Under the pieces are notes generated by a model. That model saw nothing but the letters and a program-made list of their open reading frames with translations, was not told the origin of the DNA and did no database searches. The position numbers were made by a program, and so were the translations under genes. 52,079 bases of DNA. It comes from Verrucomicrobiota bacterium. GTDB taxonomy: Bacteria > Verrucomicrobiota > Verrucomicrobiia > Palsa-1439. The DNA is taken from the NCBI GenBank assembly GCA_003152315.1, contig PLZV01000005.1, forward strand, positions 1-52,079. Reading direction: 5' to 3'. Shown in pieces: positions 17,746 through 25,912 of this stretch. Numbering within the stretch: the first letter of the stretch is position 1; each line of letters opens with the position of its first letter.

Positions 17746-18129
17746 ATGCGAAGGCGATCGCTTTGCGAACGACAGGCGTTCACCCTTGTAGAAATCATGA
17801 TCGTGTGTGCCATCATTGGGTTGCTTGCCGCGCTGGCGATACCCAGTTTCATCAAGAATCGCAAGCAATCGCAGGGCAGACGCATCGTCAATGATGCCCG
17901 CCAGATTGATGCGGCCATCAACGCCTGGGCAATGGAGGTCAATGCGTCCGACGGGAGCGCTGTGGATCTGGCGGGGGCCGCCAAGTATACGAAGTCGGGC
18001 TCAATCAACACTACCGATCTGCTTGGCAATCTCTACCTGATCGGCATCGTCGGTGATACGCAGATGGCAGTTTCGGCCACGACAAAATCAGCCCTGAACG
18101 GAGTGGGAATCGATTGGGGAGCCTACTGA
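17746..18129 (+). CDS. Type IV pilin / pseudopilin (GspG-like) 2
   Basis: A 127-aa paralogue of the preceding pilin. The leader is MRRRSLCERQA|FTLVEIMIVCAIIGLLAALA, again with Ala at -1, and the C-terminus is again GVGIDWGAY. GGGAGGTGA precedes the ATG at 17746. The two proteins share the IDAA/MDAAV helix and the STDLLGN/TTDLLGN segment. Probably a duplicate pilin or minor pseudopilin. Confidence 0.87.
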   Translation: MRRRSLCERQAFTLVEIMIVCAIIGLLAALAIPSFIKNRKQSQGRRIVNDARQIDAAINAWAMEVNASDGSAVDLAGAAKYTKSGSINTTDLLGNLYLIGIVGDTQMAVSATTKSALNGVGIDWGAY

Positions 18130-18227
18130 AGAGGGGTCCGGAGGAGACGGATCTGCGCGAGGTGTATTTACCCCGGCCTCGCAATCACTAAAGTAGTTCA
18201 TCCACGGGCGGAACTCCCGCAGGGTGG

Positions 18228-18244
18228 TGGCACATGAGGTGCTG
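18228..18244 (+). promoter_or_regulatory. Candidate sigma-54 promoter upstream of pilM
   Basis: TGGCACATGAGGTGCT has GG at 18229-18230 and GC at 18241-18242, with a perfect TGGCAC -24 box. The expected start near 18254 is 15 bases before the pilM ATG at 18269. This makes the upstream GTG at 18224 unlikely. Confidence 0.6.
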
Positions 18245-18268
18245 GTTTATTGGATTTGGCAAGAAAAC

Positions 18269-19411
18269 ATGCACTTTCGACGCAATACACAACATAAACG
18301 CGACGTGGCCCTGGGCATCGACCTGGGTGCCAGCCAAATCAAGGCCGCCGTCGTTCGGCGCCAGACGGATAAGCTGGAATTGGTCGAGTATGCCGTGCGC
18401 ACGCTTCCCCCGGGACTGGCCAAGGCGTACAAGGGACCAGAATTCGCCGCGGAACTGCAGCAACTCGTGGACGGCCTCAAGACCTCGGAACGTCATGCCT
18501 TTGTGACGATCAGTTGCAGTTCGGCGATGGTGTGCCAGGCCGAGTTTCCGCCGGTGCCGCTGGCCGAAATCAAGAGCGCCCTGAAACTCAACAGCGCCGG
18601 TTACCTGCGACGTGATTTCTCCGCATATTATCTCGACGTGTTCGAGTTGAAGAAGGGCACCGAGGAGCCCAAGGGCAAAGCCAAAGGCAAAGACAAGAAT
18701 TCAGACCCGGCCAAGGATTCGGCCAAGACGAACGGCACGGCGAACACCAAGGACTCAGCCAAGACCAAGGACTCCGCGAAGTCGAGCGTCCTCGTTGGCG
18801 GTGCGACCAAGGAGGAAGTCGATGCGTGCCGCGACGCGTTGGTGGCCGCCAAGATCAAACCGGAAGTGATCGAGCTGACCGCGATCTCGGTCATCAACGC
18901 ATTTCAAGTCGGCCACCCGCACAGCAAGAACGAAGTCGTAGTGCTGATTGATATTGGCGCGCGCATGACCAGCATCAACTTCCTATTCGAAGGCATGCCC
19001 CTGATCACGCGCATTATGCATTTCGGTGGCGCCCAACTCAGCGACTACATCAGCCAGGTTCTCGTGCTCAAGCCGGACGAGGCCGAGGATGAGAAACGGA
19101 AAATGTCCGGGCCAATCCAAGAGTTGGTGAAGACGGCCATCTCACCGCTGGCCCGGGAAATTCGGTCCTCCATCGATTTTTTTGAACGGCAGAATGATCT
19201 TCACGTCAGCCAAATCTATGCGTGCGGGGGCTCCGCCGCTTCGCCACAGATCCTGGCAATACTGGGCGAGGCCGTCGGGACGCATGTCGAATGTTGGAAC
19301 CTGATCGAGAGCCTCGACATCAGCCACTTTAATGGGGAGACGCAGCGGGTGCTCGCCCTGGGTCCGTCCCTTGCCGCCGCGGTGGGCGCAGTCATTCCCC
19401 GGCTCTCATGA
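18269..19411 (+). CDS. pilM: Pilus assembly ATPase-fold protein PilM
   Basis: PilM is the actin-like cytoplasmic member of the PilMNOP alignment complex. It has the N-terminal phosphate-1 motif ALGIDLGASQIK, a VVLIDIGARMTS phosphate-2 segment and an ACGGSAASPQ motif near the end. A lysine-rich insert of about 45 residues (about 128-172, imperfect repeats of AKDSAKT) splits the second quarter and is not typical of PilM. It begins the run pilM-N-O-P-Q with gaps of 16 bases or less up to pilP. Confidence 0.9.
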   Translation: MHFRRNTQHKRDVALGIDLGASQIKAAVVRRQTDKLELVEYAVRTLPPGLAKAYKGPEFAAELQQLVDGLKTSERHAFVTISCSSAMVCQAEFPPVPLAEIKSALKLNSAGYLRRDFSAYYLDVFELKKGTEEPKGKAKGKDKNSDPAKDSAKTNGTANTKDSAKTKDSAKSSVLVGGATKEEVDACRDALVAAKIKPEVIELTAISVINAFQVGHPHSKNEVVVLIDIGARMTSINFLFEGMPLITRIMHFGGAQLSDYISQVLVLKPDEAEDEKRKMSGPIQELVKTAISPLAREIRSSIDFFERQNDLHVSQIYACGGSAASPQILAILGEAVGTHVECWNLIESLDISHFNGETQRVLALGPSLAAAVGAVIPRLS

Positions 19412-19427
19412 ACAGGGATTTACGACA

Positions 19428-20093
19428 ATGATAGCCATCACCCTCAATCTCCTGGCCGAAGAACAGCAGGCGCAGGTCGAGCGCGCCCGTGATCCGATCA
19501 AGCTTTTTATTGCCGTCGGACTGGCTGTGTTGACGGTGGCTGTCGCCTGGGGGGGGATGCTGTCGGCAATTCTGGCGCAACGCCGGGTGGAGTTGCAGGG
19601 GCTGGAGTCGCGCTGGAAAAAGATGAATGACGTCGGCCAGGGGGAAGGTGACTATCAGAAGGACAGCGACTGCGCTGCGGAAATTGTCGCGATCAACCAC
19701 TCTCGAGTAGTGGTGGCGCCGCAGTTGGCAATGGTCAAGGACCTGATTCCTTCCTCGGTTCAGCTGACCCGTATCAACTTCGCGCTGGCTACGCAAACAA
19801 CGGGCGGCGACAGCGGCGGCGAGGAAGGCGCGGAAGGCAAGCATCCCGCGCGTCCGAAGCAATCCAAGCATCTCGTGCTGCAGTTGGAAGGCATTGCCTC
19901 CAGCACTCGTCCGGAATTGGAAGTGGACCAGTTTCTCAAGTCGTTGCGCAGTGACACCCGCTTCGGCGCGCTAGTGGACGACATCCAATTGCGCTCGATT
20001 GCGCGCACGACCAGTGATGCCGACAAGGCCGGCGGCGTGCCCGCAGTCAGCTTTATCGTCGAGTGCTGGTACAAGGACAAGGTGAAGAAATGA
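19428..20093 (+). CDS. pilN: Pilus assembly protein PilN-like
   Basis: A 221-aa bitopic protein with a short cytoplasmic N-terminus (MIAITLNLLAEE, the PilM-binding INLLP-type motif). One transmembrane segment lies at about 24-46. The periplasmic domain has a coiled-coil part (about 47-100) and an alpha/beta part. A Gly/Glu-rich spacer lies near 130-145. The 3' end overlaps pilO as ATGA. Confidence 0.85.
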   Translation: MIAITLNLLAEEQQAQVERARDPIKLFIAVGLAVLTVAVAWGGMLSAILAQRRVELQGLESRWKKMNDVGQGEGDYQKDSDCAAEIVAINHSRVVVAPQLAMVKDLIPSSVQLTRINFALATQTTGGDSGGEEGAEGKHPARPKQSKHLVLQLEGIASSTRPELEVDQFLKSLRSDTRFGALVDDIQLRSIARTTSDADKAGGVPAVSFIVECWYKDKVKK

Positions 20094-20689
20094 AGCGTGG
20101 CTACTGGCGGAAGCTGCCGAAGGACAAGCTGCAGAAAATCGTGCTGACCTGCATCGTGACGTTGATCGCCGTCGTGGGCACGGTCCAGTTCTACGTGCTC
20201 AAAAACTGGAGCACGCTCACCGATACGAAGGACCAGATCGCAAAACTTGACGGCCAGGTTCGTGAAGGCGAACGCAAAACCCGACAGGCGACACAGGATG
20301 TGGCCCATCGCGCAGAAGTAAAGTCATTTGTCGAGGCCCAGCGCGCGGCCATGATTACCGGCGACCCGTTCGCCTGGGTCGTGCGCGAGATCAGTCTGTT
20401 GGCGGAACAGGAACCGGTGCATTTGGGCGGATTGCACCCCGCCGGCAAGATTGAAATGAAATCAGGAAGCCCGTCGTATTCCACACGCATTGAGTTCTCT
20501 GGCACGTACGATCAGATTGGCGCCTACGTCCGGGATTTGGAGAACAAATTCCCGACCAGTGAAATCCAATCCCTCGTAGTTGCCGGAGGCCCGGATGACA
20601 AGGGTCGCCACGAAGCCGCACTGGAAATTGCGCTGCGTGTCCAGCCAACGCACGCCAGCGAGAAAGTGGAGGCGAAGAAAACATCATGA
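20090..20689 (+). CDS. pilO: Pilus assembly protein PilO-like
   Basis: A 199-aa bitopic protein with one transmembrane segment (about 18-38), a coiled coil (about 40-85) and a ferredoxin-like periplasmic part with STRIEFSGTYDQIGAYVRDLE. Pairing with PilN is expected. The start ATG overlaps the pilN stop (ATGA) and the stop overlaps the next start in the same way, indicating translational coupling. Confidence 0.82.
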   Translation: MKRGYWRKLPKDKLQKIVLTCIVTLIAVVGTVQFYVLKNWSTLTDTKDQIAKLDGQVREGERKTRQATQDVAHRAEVKSFVEAQRAAMITGDPFAWVVREISLLAEQEPVHLGGLHPAGKIEMKSGSPSYSTRIEFSGTYDQIGAYVRDLENKFPTSEIQSLVVAGGPDDKGRHEAALEIALRVQPTHASEKVEAKKTS

Positions 20690-21285
20690 AGTTGCCGGCT
20701 CAATCCGTGATTTGGACGCAACGTGTCTGGCCCAAGGCCGACGTCATGGTCGATGGGCGTTGTGAGCCCAGGAGGGCCGCTTTGGCGGTCGAAGTCGAAT
20801 GCGAGACGGTGGTCTGCCGACAGGCCGCCAGCAGCAGTCTCTCCGTCTCCCTGCGTATCGTTGGGATCCTGGCGTTTTGCCAGGCGCTGGTTTTCATTGT
20901 GCTTTTCCTTTTCATCTGCGCGCGGGCGGGTGCCGCGATCGAGGGCAAGCCGTCCTCCAGTCTCGAATTGAGCCCGTCGGTTTACATACCACAAAACGTG
21001 CGCGATCCATTTGGTTCGCAGGTTCCAAAGTCCGCGGGCGAGACCCGCCTTGTGGGGACCGAGTTATTGAAGTTGCATGGGATCTTGTATAACGCGGCCA
21101 ATCCGTCCGCGCTGGTCAATGATCAGCTTGTGGAGTTGAACAAGTCCGTCAAGTTGCACACCGAACAGGGCGAGGTGGAAGTCAAAGCCCTGAAGATTAC
21201 CCGGGACGTTGTGTTGTTGGACGTCGGGGGGCAGAAGGTCGAGTTGCGGCTCGGCGGGGACGAGCTCAAGCCGGTGGCCAAGTGA
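20686..21285 (+). CDS. PilP/GspC-like pilus assembly protein
   Basis: The 199-aa protein has a long cytoplasmic N-terminus, a transmembrane segment at about 58-85 and a periplasmic HR-like domain (RDPFG, then LLKLHGILYNAANPSALVN). This is the fold that links the inner-membrane complex to the secretin. It differs from classical PilP in lacking a lipoprotein signal and is closer to GspC in layout. It lies between pilO and pilQ. Confidence 0.72.
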   Translation: MKLPAQSVIWTQRVWPKADVMVDGRCEPRRAALAVEVECETVVCRQAASSSLSVSLRIVGILAFCQALVFIVLFLFICARAGAAIEGKPSSSLELSPSVYIPQNVRDPFGSQVPKSAGETRLVGTELLKLHGILYNAANPSALVNDQLVELNKSVKLHTEQGEVEVKALKITRDVVLLDVGGQKVELRLGGDELKPVAK

Positions 21286-21333
21286 GGGAACAACCCGACT
21301 GGCCCAGATGCTGCTCATTGTAAGGAGGATAAC

Positions 21334-22896
21334 ATGACGAAGACGCTACGATATCTCACCGCTTGTGCGATCGGCGCACTGGCGATGTCCTCGCTGGCCG
21401 GTGCGGAAAACAGTCCCGCGCCAGCGGTCCCGCCTTTGCCGGTCGTATCAGCCCCGGCGACGATCACCACACCCCACGTGACCACATCCATCGCTGTCGC
21501 CGCAGAGCCGGTTGCCGATGAACCGATTGAAATCGGCTACATCGAGGCCGATATCCAGAACGTCCTGCGCACGCTGTCGGCCAAGGCGGGCATCAACCTC
21601 ATCCTCGGTGACGAGGTGACCGGCAAGGTCACGGTGAATTTGAAGGGCATCTCGTACGAGCAAGCGATGCAGTTGATCGCTGAGTCCAAGGGCTACGCGT
21701 ACGTGAAGGACAAGAACATCGTCAAGGTGAAGTCCAAAGAATCCCTGGATACCGAGGCGGTCGAGATGCGCATCTACACGCTGAACTATGCCAAGGCGGA
21801 CGACCTCAAGAAGACGCTCGATCCGGTGCTGACGAAACAGGGCAAGATTCAGATTGATACCCGCAGCAACACACTGGTCCTATCCGATACGCCGTCCAAT
21901 CTGTCGAAACTTGTCCCACTGATTGAATCGCTCGACACCCAAACACCGCAGGTGATGATCGAAGCGAAGTTTGTTGAGACGACGAAGAACCCCAAGAAAG
22001 ACCTGGGGGTCGACTGGACCACGACGCTGCTGGGCCACCAGGTGGTGATGGGTGGCGGTGCTACGCTCACGCCGGGAGTACCTCCCATCGTCCCCGTTAA
22101 CGGCCAGAATCAGCCGTCTGGCGGGCTTCAGTGGTACAAGAGCCCAGCTGGTTCATGGGTAACGCCATGGTCGGCGGGCGCCGCGCTGCTGGATGCGGGC
22201 CGGGCGGGCCTGGTCTTCTCCTATTTGAGCCAGGACACGGACACGGAATTGCTTGCCAATCCGCGCGTGGTGACCACGGATAACGTCAAAGCGCGCATTT
22301 CGATTGCGACACAGTTCCCGATTCCAAACTTCGCCTTCAGCGAGCAAACGGCGTCGCTGCAGATCAACGGGTTTGAGTACAAAGACATTGGCATTATTCT
22401 GAACGTGCTACCGCGCATCAACAAGGACGACTTCATCACGCTCGAAGTGGCGCCCGAAGCCAGTAGCTCCACGGAGAACGCGACGTTGCAGAGCGGCGGG
22501 GGCTCCTCAGTCCTGATTCCGATCATTAACACGCGCACGGCGACCACGACGGTGCTCATCAAGAGCGGCAACACGCTGGCGATTGGTGGGCTCATGCGCC
22601 AGGATATCAGCGATAATTATACGAAAGTGCCGCTGATGGGCGATGCCCCACTGATCGGCGCGCTCTTCCGCAGCAAAAGCCTCACCAAGACGAAGCGCGA
22701 TCTCTTGATCTTCTTGACGCCGACGATCGTGCGGGGCGACTCACAGACGACGGGCTACGAGAAGTACGCCAACGGACTGCCGAACAAGCAAGTCTACACG
22801 GATGACAAATGGATGCCGAAAGATAACGCGAAGGCTCGTAACCTAATCGGCAAACCGAACGATCCGGCTCCCGACCAGAATTTCGGCCCGAAGTAG
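21334..22896 (+). CDS. pilQ: Secretin PilQ/GspD
   Basis: This outer-membrane channel for the pilus has a signal peptide (about 1-24), a Pro/Ala/Thr spacer, an STN/N0-like domain (IEADIQNVLRTLSAKAGINL), an N1-type domain (MRIYTLNYAKADDLKK) and a C-terminal secretin domain. The secretin domain has TELLANPRVVT, INTRTATTTVLIKSGNTLAIGGL and VPLMGDAPLIGALFR. At 520 aa it is shorter than proteobacterial PilQ because AMIN domains are absent. AAGGAGG lies 5 bases before the ATG. Confidence 0.93.
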   Translation: MTKTLRYLTACAIGALAMSSLAGAENSPAPAVPPLPVVSAPATITTPHVTTSIAVAAEPVADEPIEIGYIEADIQNVLRTLSAKAGINLILGDEVTGKVTVNLKGISYEQAMQLIAESKGYAYVKDKNIVKVKSKESLDTEAVEMRIYTLNYAKADDLKKTLDPVLTKQGKIQIDTRSNTLVLSDTPSNLSKLVPLIESLDTQTPQVMIEAKFVETTKNPKKDLGVDWTTTLLGHQVVMGGGATLTPGVPPIVPVNGQNQPSGGLQWYKSPAGSWVTPWSAGAALLDAGRAGLVFSYLSQDTDTELLANPRVVTTDNVKARISIATQFPIPNFAFSEQTASLQINGFEYKDIGIILNVLPRINKDDFITLEVAPEASSSTENATLQSGGGSSVLIPIINTRTATTTVLIKSGNTLAIGGLMRQDISDNYTKVPLMGDAPLIGALFRSKSLTKTKRDLLIFLTPTIVRGDSQTTGYEKYANGLPNKQVYTDDKWMPKDNAKARNLIGKPNDPAPDQNFGPK

Positions 22897-22949
22897 TCGG
22901 CCGGCGCAGACGACGTTGTTGGTTCCCGACGGGTGAGGGCGGGAGCCAT

Positions 22950-22988
22950 GGTAGAGAGGGGCGTCCCGCGAAGGACGCCCCTCGCACT
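22950..22988. repeat. Palindromic element after pilQ
   Basis: Perfect 11-base arms GAGGGGCGTCC / GGACGCCCCTC (22956-22966 and 22973-22983) are enclosed by GTAG and CTAC, like other REP units here. No T-run follows. It could act as a 3' stabiliser for the pilM-Q message. Nothing else is seen in the 266-base gap. Confidence 0.65.
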
Positions 22989-23162
22989 ACCGAGAGGAAT
23001 TCTCGATCCTGGAAACCCGGCAGGCTGCCCGGTAATACGTAACATGGGGGATCCCCGCAGAATCCCAATGTTTTCGCTTCTTTCGCGAAGGTGTCACCAC
23101 GGGTACAGCAACTGCTTTTATTGAATGGAAAGGTGTGTCGCAATGGCACAGGAGAGATGATG

Positions 23163-23552
23163 ATGCGGAAGCTATTCAAGGAGCAGGGCGGGTTCACGCT
23201 GGTGGAGTCTGTGATGGCAGTCGTGATTCTCGGCATCGCCCTGGGCGCGTGTATCCTCAGCTTCAGCATGGCCATGCGGACGGTCAACACCGCAGCCAAT
23301 CAGATGGCCGCCGTGCATGCCTGCCGCACGGAACTGGAGAGCTTGCGAACATACAGTCTCACCAACGCCGCGTCCTTGACGAGCGGGAGCGGGCGCGCGT
23401 TCACCAACACCCTCACCGGTACGTACGTGGTGAGCAATGTAAATACCTGGACGAAGGTCATCACGGTGAGCGTCCCCTACACCAATCACATTCACGGTAA
23501 GTTCTCGACAAACACATTGGCGACGGTGCTCGTTACCACATTGCATCCATGA
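23163..23552 (+). CDS. Prepilin-like minor pilin (GspI/PilV type)
   Basis: The class III signal EQGG|FTLVESVMAVVILGIALG is canonical, with Gly at -1. The 129-aa protein has a helix rich in Ala and Met, then a Thr/Ser/Asn-rich domain. Three consecutive ATGs (23157, 23160, 23163) follow AGGAG at 23150-23154; the third gives the best spacing. The stop overlaps the next gene as ATGA. Confidence 0.82.
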   Translation: MRKLFKEQGGFTLVESVMAVVILGIALGACILSFSMAMRTVNTAANQMAAVHACRTELESLRTYSLTNAASLTSGSGRAFTNTLTGTYVVSNVNTWTKVITVSVPYTNHIHGKFSTNTLATVLVTTLHP

Positions 23553-24040
23553 AAACACCCGGAACGGACAGGCGAAGAGCCGCGAGCGGTTTCACGCTCG
23601 TCGAGATGTTGATTTCGGTGGCGGTCCTCACCATCGTCATCGTCGGCACTTTCAACGTGTTCGTGCAAAATCTCCGCTCGTATAACGCGACGACCTTGAT
23701 GCGTACCTCCGCGACGCGTGCCAGCCTGGCGCTGGATCGCATGGTGTACGGCGTGGGCACCAATAATGGGTTGCGGGAGGTCCCCCACGCCAGCGTCACG
23801 ATCAGTAACGCAAGCTCCACTTTTTGGCGGCTCTCCTTTACCAACAGCGCCTATTTTCAATGGTCGTCGACTACCAAGAGTATCACCGATCAATCGGGGA
23901 AAACACTCGGCACGAACATTATTACCTCGACGTTGAGCACCAACGGGAGCGGCTGCACAATTTCGCTTTCGGTCGCCGAGAGTGGGGGCGGTCGCATCAT
24001 AACCAACACCATGGCCACCTTCGTACAATTCAGGAATTAA
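23549..24040 (+). CDS. Prepilin-like minor pilin (GspJ/PilW type)
   Basis: A 163-aa protein with leader ...RAASG|FTLVEMLISVAVLTIVIVG and a beta-rich C-terminal domain. Order after a GspI/PilV-like gene and before a PilX-like gene fits the minor-pilin priming complex. Start overlaps the previous stop (ATGA). Confidence 0.8.
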   Translation: MKTPGTDRRRAASGFTLVEMLISVAVLTIVIVGTFNVFVQNLRSYNATTLMRTSATRASLALDRMVYGVGTNNGLREVPHASVTISNASSTFWRLSFTNSAYFQWSSTTKSITDQSGKTLGTNIITSTLSTNGSGCTISLSVAESGGGRIITNTMATFVQFRN

Positions 24041-24087
24041 GTGTTCGAACATAGCGTGAGCAACATTCTCCAGGGAAGGGGTAGTTT

Positions 24088-25443
24088 ATGAAAGGAATGA
24101 AGCAGGGTTGCCGGAGCCAGCGGGGTTCCGTGCTGGTGGTCGTGATGGGCCTTCTCTTCATCAGCGTAGGACTGGTGCTGGCGATTCTTGACGTTGCCAG
24201 TAACGCCCGAAAGGCGGCGCAAGAGCAGGCCGCCATGGAACAGGCGATGTTTGTGGCCGAAGGCGGCATGGAGGTGGGCACTCGTTTCGTCGAGTCAAAC
24301 GTTGTCGCACTGGTCACCTCGTCCACCGGCGCCACCAACGGCACTGGGACGATCAGCACGGGCGCATCCAATACGGGGACATACAGCTATTACATCACGA
24401 GAACCAACGGAAGCAGCTTCAGCGTCATCTCCACTGGCAGCGTCAAGGCCGTGGTTCACGCGGGGACAGTCAGCCGTGTGGTCAGCCTGATGCGCGTCTA
24501 TCAGCCGTCCTACGCGGAATATTCCTTCTGGGCCGCCACCAACGGCGGGATCTCCTTCGCGGCCACCGATTCCTTCGAAGGAGCGGTCCACACGGACGAT
24601 CAGATGACTTTTATTACTTCCGGTGGTGTTGGCGCAACCTTCAATTCCACCTGCACGTCACTGGCGACGACGTATGCGGGAGACGATTCCGGGTGCACCT
24701 TTGCTGACGGTCTGGGCCTGGGAGTTTACGAAGGCACGATGGCCCAAGTGGACTTCAATTCCGCGGCGTCCACGTCACTCAAGAGCACCGCAACAAGCGC
24801 TGGAGCCAGTGGACTGGTGCTTTCCGGCAGCTCGACCATCACGTTCAACGGCGGCACCGTGTCGATCAGCAATCCCCTTCATTCGCCGGCCTGGGTTAAT
24901 CACTCGTTCACTATTACTGGCGATACGATTATCTACGTACAGACCTCCAATACGGGTACGGCCAGCTTGCGGCCCGGTACCATCTATCTGAACGGGGGGA
25001 AGCTAACGGGCCGACTGACAATCGCCAGCGAGGCAGATATGACGGTCGGCGGCAGCATTACCTACACGACCGATCCCCGTGTTCACCCCACTTCCACGGA
25101 TGCGCTGGGGTTACTTTCGCAAGCCGATGTCTGGGTCGGCACCACCGCGCCCAACAATGTGGTGATCGACGCGGCCATCATGGCGACGGGCGGCGCCGCC
25201 GGCAGCCCCGGCAGCTTCGGCGTCATCAACTATAACAGCGGGGCGACGCGCGGAAACCTGACTGTTTACGGTGGCATCGTGCAAGAGGTACGTGGCGCGG
25301 TCGCTACGGTCAACGGTGGCAATATCACTCATGGGTATAGCAAGGACTACAGCTACGATCCACGGTTCATTAACACTCCGCCCCCGTACTATCCGACTGT
25401 GTCCGGTGTGCTGAAGTTCACCAACTGGACCGAGGGACATTAG
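24088..25443 (+). CDS. PilX/GspK-like pilus-associated protein
   Basis: A 451-aa protein with a basic N-terminus and RGSVLVVVMGLLFISVGLVL, the PilX-type start without a processed Phe. A helix with GGMEVG follows, then a long Ser/Thr/Gly-rich beta domain with repeated GSITYTT-type strands. The large C-terminal domain could be the exposed tip of the minor-pilin complex (inference). GGGAAGGGG precedes the ATG. Confidence 0.65.
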   Translation: MKGMKQGCRSQRGSVLVVVMGLLFISVGLVLAILDVASNARKAAQEQAAMEQAMFVAEGGMEVGTRFVESNVVALVTSSTGATNGTGTISTGASNTGTYSYYITRTNGSSFSVISTGSVKAVVHAGTVSRVVSLMRVYQPSYAEYSFWAATNGGISFAATDSFEGAVHTDDQMTFITSGGVGATFNSTCTSLATTYAGDDSGCTFADGLGLGVYEGTMAQVDFNSAASTSLKSTATSAGASGLVLSGSSTITFNGGTVSISNPLHSPAWVNHSFTITGDTIIYVQTSNTGTASLRPGTIYLNGGKLTGRLTIASEADMTVGGSITYTTDPRVHPTSTDALGLLSQADVWVGTTAPNNVVIDAAIMATGGAAGSPGSFGVINYNSGATRGNLTVYGGIVQEVRGAVATVNGGNITHGYSKDYSYDPRFINTPPPYYPTVSGVLKFTNWTEGH

Positions 25444-25445
25444 AA

Positions 25446-25889
25446 ATGAGCCTGAGTACCTGGTCTATGGACACGGATTCCAAGCGCTTGCTCGCCATTC
25501 TGGCCACGGTGTTCCTGGTCTCGGTGGCCATGCTCGCGCATTCGTTCGTGAATGCGCTTTCTCCAACCGAAGGGAACATTGTTGTGGACCAAAAACCGGC
25601 GACGGCGACCACGAGCCAGGCGCGGACTCGCAGCGAACCCGCTTGGAGCAACCCCCAGCAAATCGCGGCAGCCGAACCTCGCGAAACAGCCGTCCGAGTC
25701 TCGCCGTTCGAAGGTAAGAACAAATTGTTGACCAAGAGGGACGAACTGGCGGCGCAACAGGCAGAAGTCCACCGCCAGGCCGATTACCTTCGCAAGCTCA
25801 TCGCCGCCGGCAAGCTTCCTGCAGGATATGGCCATCTCACGAAGGAACAAGTCGACGAGATGGAAAAAAACGGCGAAACCATCCAGTAG
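25446..25889 (+). CDS. Small membrane protein at the end of the pilus cluster
   Basis: A 147-aa protein with one transmembrane segment (about 14-38), a Thr/Ala-rich linker, and a helical, probably coiled-coil, segment (about 90-135) rich in Lys, Glu and Gln. It starts 2 bases after the PilX-like stop. No family recognised. Confidence 0.65.
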   Translation: MSLSTWSMDTDSKRLLAILATVFLVSVAMLAHSFVNALSPTEGNIVVDQKPATATTSQARTRSEPAWSNPQQIAAAEPRETAVRVSPFEGKNKLLTKRDELAAQQAEVHRQADYLRKLIAAGKLPAGYGHLTKEQVDEMEKNGETIQ

Positions 25890-25912
25890 GCAGGTCGGGC
25901 GTCGTCGTCGAC

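Noticed and set aside
21306-21322. TGGCCC...TGCT resembling a sigma-54 promoter before pilQ
   Set aside because: The expected transcript start would fall on the pilQ ribosome site, leaving no room for a leader.
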